From Hetaerina americana (Eukaryota > Arthropoda > Insecta > Odonata > Calopterygidae): a stretch of 64,000 nucleotides of DNA. Positions 26,718-33,891 of the stretch are shown one piece after another. The stretch covers positions 26,551,830-26,615,829 of the forward strand of contig JAKTNV010000003.1 in the NCBI GenBank assembly GCA_022747635.1, given 5' to 3'. Position 1 is the stretch's first letter; the number at the start of each line of letters is the position of its first letter. The notes under the pieces are model-generated. The model searched no databases and was not told where the DNA came from. It saw only the letters and a program-made list of their open reading frames with translations. The translations under genes were made by a program, and so were the position numbers.

Positions 26718-26982
26718 GTATAACACTTAGCACTAGTGGACACAGACAAAAACAAAGAAACACACAAAAAAAGAGACTCACTATTTTTCGAATTTTCGGT
26801 GGTCGTTGCCACCTTTATCAAGGAGGAGAGGGACAGAACTCTGGAGAGGGACAGAGTTCTGTCCCTCTCCTCCTTGATAAAGGTGGCAACGACCACCGAA
26901 AATTCGAAAAATAGTGAGTCTCTTTTTTTGTGTGTTTCTGTGTTTTTGTCTGTGTCCACTAGTGCTAAGTGTTATACATTAT
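26713..26982. repeat. 130-bp-arm near-perfect palindrome (foldback element)
   Basis: Arms 26,713-26,842 and 26,853-26,982 are reverse complements over 130 bases with a single mismatch and no gap, around a 10-base spacer (GGAGAGGGAC). The outer ends read ATAATGTATAACACTTAGC. A (TA)n run abuts the left arm and another lies about 30 bases beyond the right arm. The open frames on both strands are mirror images of each other and are not genes. Consistent with a foldback or palindromic MITE, or with a recent inverted duplication. Confidence 0.9.
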
Positions 26983-27011
26983 TATTCACGTCCGTGAGTC
27001 TTTCAAAAAGT

Positions 27012-27012
27012 G

Positions 27013-27055
<43 letters not shown>
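27012..27055. repeat. (TA)n microsatellite
   Basis: About 20 TA units sit directly at the 3' end of the minus-strand copy of the tRNA-headed repeat that starts at 27,056. The + strand copy that ends at 33,740 is also followed by a TA-rich run, so the TA run may be the repeat's own tail. Confidence 0.85.
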
Positions 27056-27058
<3 letters not shown>

Positions 27059-27273
27059 TCAAACACGAAATCCCGCCAAACGGCGAATAAATACTCATAT
27101 ATACAGAAACAGATATAAGGAAAAGGGATAGGAACACATATAAAGGACGAACACAATAGAGGTGGGGAAGGCGGAATCGAACGGATCACAAGAGTAAAAA
27201 TATTTCCTCAACCGGGACTCGAACACCGGATCTTTCCACTTGCCGGGCGGATGCTCTTAACCACTTGAGCTAT
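27056..27273 (-). repeat. 3' part of tRNA-headed repeat, split by the LINE
   Basis: Reverse complement of 33,101-33,319, nearly identical over about 218 bases. It contains the tRNA-like A box, anticodon arm, B box and 3' acceptor strand (27,205-27,273 on the minus strand), then the repeat body. The missing 5' portion lies at 32,838-32,917, on the far side of the LINE. Confidence 0.9.
27268..27273. repeat. Target-site duplication of the LINE, 3' side
   Basis: AGCTAT here and at 32,838-32,843 brackets the LINE. In the uninterrupted repeat copies the corresponding sequence occurs once (ATAGCT at 33,101-33,106), confirming a 6-bp duplication on insertion. Confidence 0.8.
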
Positions 27274-27555
27274 GGTTCAATTTAGTTTTATTCGGTCTAG
27301 TATGTTACACTGCTAGTGTTTACATTGTACACATTGTCAGCTTACAGATTATGGTTACAGAGTATTTTTTTTCCTACTATGGTTACACACTTACATAGAC
27401 ATAAATTCATATACATTGCATTAAACAATTGTGACCATGAACAATACTGTTGAAGGAAATAATAAAGGCAGGGTTCACAAAATATAGAAGGAAATATTTG
27501 GATTAGCAACGGAACATTAGATTTGGTTGGGATTATTGAGAGCTTTGAAGCACAG
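27274..27555 (-). other. LINE 3' UTR
   Basis: Non-coding 3' end of the LINE between the ORF2 stop and the target junction. It ends AATAAAACTAAATTGAACC immediately before the target sequence, without poly(A) or a simple-repeat tail. That is typical of target-specific elements whose 3' end is recognised by structure or pairing. Confidence 0.8.
27287..27292 (-). terminator. AATAAA poly(A) signal of the LINE
   Basis: AATAAA on the minus strand, 13 bases before the 3' end of the element. It may direct cleavage in the flanking target or simply be part of the 3' end sequence. Confidence 0.45.
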
Positions 27556-30500
27556 TTATTCAGAAAAACAACTTTTTAACCACGGACGAAGTGTGTCCGG
27601 TACCGGGGGCAGCCACATCCGTTCCACCAATGCTTGCATGCCTTTAGCGGAGTGTTTATTCGCGGTTCTCATCTGTGTGAATTCCACGATTAGGGTGGTC
27701 ATTATGAAGGATTTAAAGCTCGGAAAGAGCCGAAAGTTCAAGGTGATCAGATTCATGTCGGTAATGGCACCACCACCGAACACGTCCCAGGTTTTATAGA
27801 TCTTTTTTAGAGCTTCCCATTCTCTGATTTTATCGTTGCATCCAAGGATGAGATGCGCGACGTTGTCTATTCGACCGCATGACGGACAAAGGGGCGAATC
27901 GGCTAGCCGAAGGTGGTGCCTCACTTCCCTCGTCATGACTGTGTTCGCGATTAGGTTAAACATTCCACTACGTGCCTCATCGTTCGCCCTGCTGGTCGCC
28001 CAGTTTTTCCAAGAAATCGTTCTTTTCGATGTATTTTGTTGCTGCTCGGTAAGCGCTCTGACATACAGGGTCTTCACTCGAATTGCTTCTCCATCTCGCA
28101 GGAGAGAAGCGACTTTTTTCGTTTCATCAAATGCCCTCCGGTGGCATACGTCGCGCGCGAGTTCCTGCCACGCGTCCTTGAGGAGTGCCTTGCGCCACGC
28201 GTCGTCACCGCCGAGGATGCGCAGGCTAAGCTTCGCATAGACAACCTTCGCCTTTAGAGCTGTATCGGTTAAATTGAGACCACCCTGCTCGAACGGGCCA
28301 TAGAGCTGGTTTCGGGACACTTTCTTTACGTAGCCATTCCAGATCATTTGGTTGGACACTCTAATAAAGTATGCGTTGTATTTAGTGGGTAAGGGCCATA
28401 GATGGGCCACATACCATATCCTTGGGAAGACAATCTGGTTGAGGAGGCGGACGCGGGTCACGATCGGGAGGGAAGGGAGTGAAAGCTTTCCAACACTCCA
28501 TTTTACATGATGGTCAATAATTCCCCAGTTTCGCTCAATCGTGGGAGCCAACTCCCTCTCCCACCAGAACCCCAAGATTTTGAGCGAGGGCGCTTCTGAC
28601 CAACCGATGGAGGTCGAGGGCCGGTCGCCCTTCAGCAGCAAAAACCCGGATTTCCGGTTATTGAGGAAGATACCACCCTGCTCGTATGACGTTAATATGT
28701 CGTGGGCTAGGGCCATGTGGGACGGGTCGTCTACGAAGAGCGTTATGTCGTCAGCGTATGCGACGCCCAGGCAGACGGCGCCGTGACGACGTACCCCGAT
28801 TCCACTGCTCTGTAGTCGTCTGAGTATGGGGTCTAAGGCAAGGGCGAACAGCAGCATTGACAGTGGGCAGCCCTGCCGAACGGAGTTACTGACGGGGATG
28901 GGCGGCGATGTGGCATTGTTTATCCTAATTATAGAGTATGTTCCGTTATACATCGTTGATACGGCACGAATGAAGTACTCGGGGAAGGCCATCTTCTTGA
29001 GCACGGTGAGAATCCATTCGATCCGGACCAGGTCAAATGCTTTCTCAAGATCGATAGCCACCAGTGATAAAAAACGATCGCCATACAAGGGGGCGGAAAA
29101 AATGATGTCGCGAATTAAAAGTGCTGCATCGAAAATGTTTCGCGTTTTCGACACGGCGTACTGGGATGGAGAGAGGACGATGTCGGCAGCAGCCGTCATT
29201 CTACATCGTAGGACGTGCGCCAATATTTTATAGTCTGCGTTTAAAAGGGCGATTGGCCTGAAGTCGTTGAACGACTTTGGCCGCGTCTTCTTTGGTATAA
29301 GCGTTATCACGGCGGTCCTCTGACTTGCAGTCAGAGAGCCGCTAGCTAAAATGCAGTTAAAAAGGTGGGTTAAAATAGGTTTTAAAACATCCCAGTACGC
29401 TAGATGAAATTCAAAGGGTAGGCCGTCCAAGCCGGGTGCTTTGCCCTTCGGGAACATGGAGGAGACGCAGTCCAGTTCGTCTGAACTTATGTCTCGACAA
29501 AAATCGTCTTTTTGATCTGTGGGAAGCGTAGGGAGAGGGGGGAGAGGGGGTGCGTCTCCCTCCTTCCATGGAGGATACCTGTTAAAGGTGTTTTGAAAGT
29601 GCCGGCCCGCTTCCTTAAGGAGGTTGGTGTCACCGGCGGCAGATTCTCTGACAGGGATTCTGTCTATATCGGAGCCAGAGTTGGATTTCATCCAGCGCCG
29701 AAGCTCAGATAGCGTTAGGGGGCCCCCTTTATCCGTGTCCAGTTCTTTTTGCCACTGTTGGGGAGCGTATTTTTGGAGCTCGTGGCCAAGGATAATTTTT
29801 TTTAGGGACGACACTTGGGCGTGGAAACCCTCCGGCGCCACATCCTTACGCAGGAGCTCTTCCAGCGCTCGGCGGTAGAAGGAGATGGTGTAGTTCTTTT
29901 CCCTACGCCACTCGAAAGTTTGCCTTTTGATGTGGGTGACAATGCGGGGTTTGAAAACCTCGTCCCACCATAGAGCGAGGTTTGCACCGGGGCGGAGTGC
30001 CGCGATCAGTGCACACACCCGGGTGCGGATAGAATCACGACGAGTCGCGTCCTCCAACACGCGGAGGTCCATGCGCCACACGGAGCCGCAGCGGTGGACG
30101 TGCGCGCCCGGGGTTGTGTCCGGGCACGTAACTCTCATGATCACTGCGCAGTGATCAGAGAAGGACACCGGGAGGGTGTCCACTGTCTGGACATCATTCT
30201 TTAGGGATGTCGAGACGAAGAGGTAGTCAATCCGCGTCCGAGAGTTAGGCCCTGATCGCGTGAAAGGGGCGGGACCGGCGCAATAAGAACGCACTGCGTC
30301 AATCGCTCCAATGGAGTCGAGCATCAGTGAGAGCGCCCGGCTTGGATAGTATGTCACGTTATCCCTGTTCGAGGCACTATCCTCTCGGCGGTAGATAGTG
30401 TTAAAATCTCCGCCCAATATGGCCTTCCCCGAGAAGGAATACAGGTAGGGGAGGAGAAGTTCATTGAAATATGTTTCGCGCTCTGCCCTCGCGCGCTCAC

Positions 30501-30834
30501 CGGAGGGAGCGTAAAGGTTTGTGATATGGATACCATTCACGATAACGGACGTTATTCGGCCCGAGGGGTGGCGGCGAACATGAGAGAACGGAATGCCATT
30601 TCGGACTAGGGTGGTGGTGCCAGAATGACTTTCGGCGAAATTGCCGATAGCCTGAAAGATGTTCGCATCCCAGACTATGTCCTCCTTTACCTCTTGAAGG
30701 AGGATTACATCAGCCCTAAGGTCGCGGAAAAAACGTTGGAGGACTGCAATTTTTAAAGCGCTATAAACGCCAGCAATATTAAGCGAAATAATATTCATTG
30801 GTGGAATGAGAGGACAGCTATGGGCACCGGACAT
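27556..30834 (-). CDS. LINE ORF2: endonuclease-reverse transcriptase
   Basis: Multidomain enzyme of target-primed reverse transcription: it nicks genomic DNA and copies element RNA onto it. About 1,092 residues. Numbering from one codon earlier, the AP-type endonuclease occupies about 14-235 with its catalytic set visible: SLNIAG, LLQEV (Glu49), GGDFN (Asp144, Asn146), RIDY, and SDH (Asp228-His229). The reverse transcriptase is at about 465-760: ITLIPKK, FRPIALLN, AIDLEKAFD (Asp596), RQGCPLS, YADD (694-697), LKILGFWW. A C-terminal CX2CX7HX4C zinc finger starts near residue 984 (CPSC). Length and order fit Tx1-clade elements. I chose the ATG at 30,834 because it overlaps the ORF1 stop as TGATG; the later ATG before NIISLN (30,798) is the alternative. 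No frameshift or internal stop, and all catalytic residues are present, so the enzyme may be active. Confidence 0.92.
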   Translation of the reverse strand: MSGAHSCPLIPPMNIISLNIAGVYSALKIAVLQRFFRDLRADVILLQEVKEDIVWDANIFQAIGNFAESHSGTTTLVRNGIPFSHVRRHPSGRITSVIVNGIHITNLYAPSGERARAERETYFNELLLPYLYSFSGKAILGGDFNTIYRREDSASNRDNVTYYPSRALSLMLDSIGAIDAVRSYCAGPAPFTRSGPNSRTRIDYLFVSTSLKNDVQTVDTLPVSFSDHCAVIMRVTCPDTTPGAHVHRCGSVWRMDLRVLEDATRRDSIRTRVCALIAALRPGANLALWWDEVFKPRIVTHIKRQTFEWRREKNYTISFYRRALEELLRKDVAPEGFHAQVSSLKKIILGHELQKYAPQQWQKELDTDKGGPLTLSELRRWMKSNSGSDIDRIPVRESAAGDTNLLKEAGRHFQNTFNRYPPWKEGDAPPLPPLPTLPTDQKDDFCRDISSDELDCVSSMFPKGKAPGLDGLPFEFHLAYWDVLKPILTHLFNCILASGSLTASQRTAVITLIPKKTRPKSFNDFRPIALLNADYKILAHVLRCRMTAAADIVLSPSQYAVSKTRNIFDAALLIRDIIFSAPLYGDRFLSLVAIDLEKAFDLVRIEWILTVLKKMAFPEYFIRAVSTMYNGTYSIIRINNATSPPIPVSNSVRQGCPLSMLLFALALDPILRRLQSSGIGVRRHGAVCLGVAYADDITLFVDDPSHMALAHDILTSYEQGGIFLNNRKSGFLLLKGDRPSTSIGWSEAPSLKILGFWWERELAPTIERNWGIIDHHVKWSVGKLSLPSLPIVTRVRLLNQIVFPRIWYVAHLWPLPTKYNAYFIRVSNQMIWNGYVKKVSRNQLYGPFEQGGLNLTDTALKAKVVYAKLSLRILGGDDAWRKALLKDAWQELARDVCHRRAFDETKKVASLLRDGEAIRVKTLYVRALTEQQQNTSKRTISWKNWATSRANDEARSGMFNLIANTVMTREVRHHLRLADSPLCPSCGRIDNVAHLILGCNDKIREWEALKKIYKTWDVFGGGAITDMNLITLNFRLFPSFKSFIMTTLIVEFTQMRTANKHSAKGMQALVERMWLPPVPDTLRPWLKSCFSE

Positions 30835-30836
30835 CA
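30832..30836 (-). promoter_or_regulatory. TGATG overlapping stop-start between ORF1 and ORF2
   Basis: On the minus strand the ORF1 stop TGA (30,836-30,834) shares its A with the ORF2 ATG (30,834-30,832). In the SART1 retrotransposon a similar overlapping stop-start is known to allow termination-reinitiation from a bicistronic RNA. The same mechanism is inferred here. Confidence 0.7.
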
Positions 30837-32423
30837 CTTACCAGAGTCCTGGTCATGGCTTACGTCGCTTCGGTCGCGGCTCGAACCCGGGCGACGAGTG
30901 CTTCGCCGCTTCCCGGGACGCTTCGTCCGACGGGTCGACGATCGAGGTCTCGAGTTGTCACCGCATACCTCCCTTCCGACCTCGTCCGAAGAGGAAGACC
31001 CAGCCGTGGTCTCTACGAAGAGCTGGTTACTCGGCGGCATTCCACGGGGGGCCCTGTTCGAGCGAGCAGAGCTGTGGGCCGTCCCAGCCCAGGAGGTGGC
31101 CTCAGGGGGGGGCGGGGTGGCGGACTGGTGGTCTTCTGCCGAAGGGGCCCCATCGGGAGAAATTAGAGGAGATCGGTCGAATTGGTCAGCCTCTAGAGGA
31201 GCCCTGGGAAGATCGTCGACACCTTGGCTGTCCTCAAAGGAGAATGAGGATGGAATGTCTGGGATTGTTGACGTCGACAAGGTTTTGCTGGTACATGTGT
31301 CAACTTCCGCGGCCGGTGATACTTTCTTGATTTTCCGTGACACCGTAATCGAGGGGCCCGCCGTTGAGGAAGGGGGACAGTCGTAATCGGATACATCCTC
31401 CCCCGCTGTCACCCGTGATTCTCGGGGAGTTGGAAGCCCGTGAAGCAAGGATTGCGGGAAGAACGCATCGTTGGCGTGGCCAGAGAAAGGAAGGACGCAG
31501 GATGATCTGTCCTCTTTTGACGGGGTCACGGAGATAGGGGCTGGTGGTCGTGAGTGTGTATCCGAGCTGGTAGGGACCGCAGCTTGATCAATGCTCGAAA
31601 TCAGCAGTGCAATGTCGTCCGTCCTCTTCTTCTTCGGATCCCTTTCTTCCGTTGACGACTTTCGTTCCCTCTGAAATTTCCCTCCGAGTGGAGGGGGATG
31701 CGGGGGTTCGGCGGGAACAGCTGGGGGCGCACCCTCGATAAGTATCAGGGACCGCGCCCTCTCCTCCACAGCCATCTCGGGCTCATCTATCTCTTCGGCG
31801 GTGTTCGGATTGGAGGCCAAAAACATTGCCTCCGCATAGCTCTTCCCTCCCTGGTTCCGAGGGCAGGTCTTGCGCTCGTGGCCTTCTTGGTTGCAACGGG
31901 CGCAGGTGCGGCGCTGACCCTCGTAGATGATGATGGCCCGGTTGCCGCCGATGTGGAGGTACGAGGGGATATTTCTTTCGACCGTCATCCGCACCACTCT
32001 CGTACCTGTCAACACGCGTGCCAATTTGTCGCCCTCCCACCTGTTCTCCCACGAGCGATGGATTCTTCCAAAACGTTGAAGCTCGCCTGTTATATCTTCC
32101 AATGGGGTCTCCACGGGGAGACATAGAACCCTGACATTACAAGGGCTACCGGAGGTCTCGTCAATGGTAATCGTCGTCCTCGGATCAATTTTGGATGGAA
32201 ACGGTAGTTTTCGTGGGATATTATCCAGAATCCTCTTCATAGTAGCTTCAGTTGCCAACTTCAGGAATACCAAATGGCGGTTATATCCAAATTGGATCGC
32301 CACAATCTCTTCGGGTGTGAGGCCCAGCGACTCTAGTGTAAAGAGGTGGACCTCCAACGGAGTAGGGGGCTTCGCCTTTTCATCAACTTGCAAGGCGAGC
32401 GTGTTTACGCGACGTACGACCAT
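30834..32423 (-). CDS. LINE ORF1: zinc-knuckle RNA-binding protein
   Basis: Predicted nucleic-acid chaperone that coats the element RNA in a ribonucleoprotein particle. About 529 residues from the ATG at 32,423, which has a strong context (AAAATGG). An upstream in-frame ATG at 32,543 would add 40 hydrophobic, Ser/Phe-rich residues and is less likely. Residues 20-165 resemble the conserved N-terminal part of Tx1-type ORF1 proteins and end PSYLHIGGNRAIIIYEGQ. One CCHC knuckle follows at 174-187 (CARCNQEGHERKTC, CX2CX4HX4C). The remaining 340 residues are Ser/Pro-rich and probably disordered, with a very basic Arg-rich stretch near the end (RRTKRPGKRRSTRRPG). No stop or frameshift. It directly precedes and overlaps ORF2 by one base. 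Confidence 0.88.
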   Translation of the reverse strand: MVVRRVNTLALQVDEKAKPPTPLEVHLFTLESLGLTPEEIVAIQFGYNRHLVFLKLATEATMKRILDNIPRKLPFPSKIDPRTTITIDETSGSPCNVRVLCLPVETPLEDITGELQRFGRIHRSWENRWEGDKLARVLTGTRVVRMTVERNIPSYLHIGGNRAIIIYEGQRRTCARCNQEGHERKTCPRNQGGKSYAEAMFLASNPNTAEEIDEPEMAVEERARSLILIEGAPPAVPAEPPHPPPLGGKFQRERKSSTEERDPKKKRTDDIALLISSIDQAAVPTSSDTHSRPPAPISVTPSKEDRSSCVLPFSGHANDAFFPQSLLHGLPTPRESRVTAGEDVSDYDCPPSSTAGPSITVSRKIKKVSPAAEVDTCTSKTLSTSTIPDIPSSFSFEDSQGVDDLPRAPLEADQFDRSPLISPDGAPSAEDHQSATPPPPEATSWAGTAHSSARSNRAPRGMPPSNQLFVETTAGSSSSDEVGREVCGDNSRPRSSTRRTKRPGKRRSTRRPGSSRDRSDVSHDQDSGK

Positions 32424-32837
32424 TTTGAAAGAAATCAAATGGAGCACGCCAGCGCCAAGAAAAGAAGAAGAGCGCACTGAAAGCACTCCAAGAAGGAAAG
32501 AAAGAAAAAAAAAACACTCACGAACGCTCCCTCCCCGCCACACGCACCCGGCGGTAGCAAATAAAAAGGAGCCTAAGCTCTACACCAGGAGTCAAGGTCA
32601 GTCTTGATCCAGTAAACAAAACAAAAGTACGGCCTTTCCGGCGGAAGAAGTCGAGAGTCAAACTGCACGCTTCTTGATGAACTAGGCGGTCAACCGCCGC
32701 TCGAAACAAAACACGATCGGAACCTCGATTTCCGAGAGACTCCGGCAGTGCCGCTCTCCAAACCCCGGCGGCCGAAGCCTCGGACGCCGGCGAATTTTAG
32801 ACACTCGGTGAACACAGGCACGTCCTGCTATCGAGGC
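32424..32837 (-). promoter_or_regulatory. LINE 5' UTR, probable internal promoter region
   Basis: About 410 bases of moderately GC-rich non-coding sequence between the 5' junction and the ORF1 start. LINEs of this kind normally need an internal promoter here. The outermost bases (CCTCGATAGC on the minus strand) repeat part of the neighbouring target sequence and may be junction filler, not true element sequence. Confidence 0.55.
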
Positions 32838-32917
32838 AGCTATCGAGGATAGTCAATTTACCCTGAGATCCGTGGGTCTAATATGTCGCCAAGCGCCCCG
32901 ATTCTTTCAGCCAAGAG
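32838..32917 (-). repeat. 5' part of the split tRNA-headed repeat
   Basis: Reverse complement of 33,027-33,104 over about 78 bases with few mismatches (CCAAGCGCCCCGATTCTTTC among them). Joined to 27,056-27,273 it reconstitutes one full minus-strand repeat unit. The 6-bp target duplication is at 32,838-32,843. Confidence 0.85.
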
Positions 32918-32921
32918 CCCT

Positions 32922-33283
32922 TTCCTTTCCTGTATGATGTTGTATGAATTCTAACCCACTGTCCTTTCCTTTCCTTGTGTATTGTCTATTTCTCCTTTGG
33001 TGGGCGAAACTGCCCCCTGACGCCATCTCTTGGCTGAAAGAATCGGGGCGCTTGGCGACATATAAGACCCACGGATCTCAGGGTAAATTGACTATCCTCG
33101 ATAGCTCAAGTGGTTAAGAGCATCCGCCCGGCAAGTGGAAAGATCCGGTGTTCGAGTCCCGGTTGAGGAAATATTTTTACTCTTGTGATCCGTTCGATTC
33201 CGCCTTCCCCACCTCTATTGTGTTCGTCCTTTATATGTGTTCCTATCCCTTTTCCTTATATCTGTTTCTGTATATATGAGTAT
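32922..33283 (+). repeat. tRNA-headed repeat, direct copy A
   Basis: Almost identical to 33,379-33,740 at a fixed offset of 457 bases. I noticed one substitution (CCCACGG versus CCCAAGG). It carries a pyrimidine-rich leader, the CTCTTGGCTGAAAGAATCGG segment, a tRNA-like module and a downstream body. The part 33,027-33,319 is also inverted relative to the copy split by the LINE, with a 109-base spacer between the two. Confidence 0.92.
33095..33169 (+). other. tRNA-like module A (pol III A and B boxes)
   Basis: It can fold as a cloverleaf: acceptor TCCTCGA/TTGAGGA, D arm GCTC/GAGC, anticodon arm TCCGC/GTGGA with loop CCGGCAA, and T arm CCGGTG/CCCGG with one bulged base around TTCGAGT. Defects are C in place of the invariant U33, the bulge, and presence in several linked copies. 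It is therefore better read as a tRNA-derived pol III promoter in a repeat than as a working tRNA gene. The nominal anticodon would be GGC. Confidence 0.6.
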
Positions 33284-33378
33284 TTATTCGCCGTTTGGCG
33301 GGATTTCGTGTTTGAATGTGTATTTGGCCAATGTGGCTCATCTCTTTCTTCTGGCTATGCGTGCCACGAAACGCACTG
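33284..33378. other. Spacer between the two direct repeat copies
   Basis: Bases 33,284-33,319 still match the end of the inverted copy at 27,056 (CGCCGTTTGGCGGGATTTCG). The remainder, about 33,320-33,378, is unique in this window. Confidence 0.7.
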
Positions 33379-33740
33379 TTCCTTTCCTGTATGATGTTGT
33401 ATGAATTCTAACCCACTGTCCTTTCCTTTCCTTGTGTATTGTCTATTTCTCCTTTGGTGGGCGAAACTGCCCCCTGACGCCATCTCTTGGCTGAAAGAAT
33501 CGGGGCGCTTGGCGACATATAAGACCCAAGGATCTCAGGGTAAATTGACTATCCTCGATAGCTCAAGTGGTTAAGAGCATCCGCCCGGCAAGTGGAAAGA
33601 TCCGGTGTTCGAGTCCCGGTTGAGGAAATATTTTTACTCTTGTGATCCGTTCGATTCCGCCTTCCCCACCTCTATTGTGTTCGTCCTTTATATGTGTTCC
33701 TATCCCTTTTCCTTATATCTGTTTCTGTATATATGAGTAT
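33379..33740 (+). repeat. tRNA-headed repeat, direct copy B
   Basis: The second of two nearly identical direct copies (first at 32,922-33,283). It ends in GAGTAT and runs straight into a long TA/GTA microsatellite, whereas copy A continues into its true body end. This suggests copy B lost its last 36 bases to microsatellite expansion or truncation. Confidence 0.92.
33552..33626 (+). other. tRNA-like module B
   Basis: Same sequence and fold as the module at 33,095-33,169, with intact A box (TAGCTCAAGTGG) and B box (GTTCGAGTCC). Uninterrupted, so it shows the empty target site of the LINE. Confidence 0.6.
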
Positions 33741-33831
33741 ATATATATATGTATATATATATGTATGTATATATGTATATATATTTATGTGTATATATAT
33801 ATATATATATATGTATATGTGTATATATATA

Positions 33832-33891
<60 letters not shown>
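33741..33891. repeat. (TA/GTA)n microsatellite followed by (GA)n
   Basis: TA- and GTATA-type repeats to about 33,866, then GA units to 33,891. The open frames through it encode only Tyr/Ile/Val repeats. Confidence 0.9.

Larger units (their letters stand above)
27274..32837 (-). mobile_element. Full-length Tx1-like LINE (non-LTR retrotransposon) inserted in a tRNA-like sequence
   Basis: A 5,564-bp element on the minus strand: 5' UTR (32,424-32,837), ORF1 with a zinc knuckle, ORF2 with an apurinic-type endonuclease and reverse transcriptase, and a 3' UTR of about 280 bases with an AATAAA near its end but no poly(A) tail. Both ORFs appear intact. It is inserted in sense orientation in the tRNA-like head of a repeat, between the acceptor stem and the D arm just upstream of the A box, with a 6-bp target duplication. 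The L1/Tx1-type RT signature (IPKK, FRPIALLN, DLEKAFD, RQGCPLS, YADD, ILGFWW) together with an ORF1 ending its conserved part in PSYLHIGG then CARCNQEGH supports the Tx1 clade. That clade is known to include families specific for multicopy RNA genes. Confidence 0.9.

Noticed and set aside
26624..27131. Mirror-image open frames of more than 110 codons on both strands
   Set aside because: They are the two arms of the palindrome plus (TA)n translation; no independent coding evidence.
33095..33169. Functional tRNA gene (nominal anticodon GGC)
   Set aside because: C instead of U33, bulged T stem, and amplification as part of a longer repeat.
27056..33319. 218-bp inverted repeats flanking 5.8 kb, as if terminal repeats of a giant DNA transposon
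   Set aside because: Fully explained by a LINE with its own 6-bp target duplication splitting one of two pre-existing inverted repeat copies.
32922..33740. CRISPR-like direct repeats
   Set aside because: Only two 362-bp units with a tRNA-like head in eukaryotic DNA; no short regular spacers.
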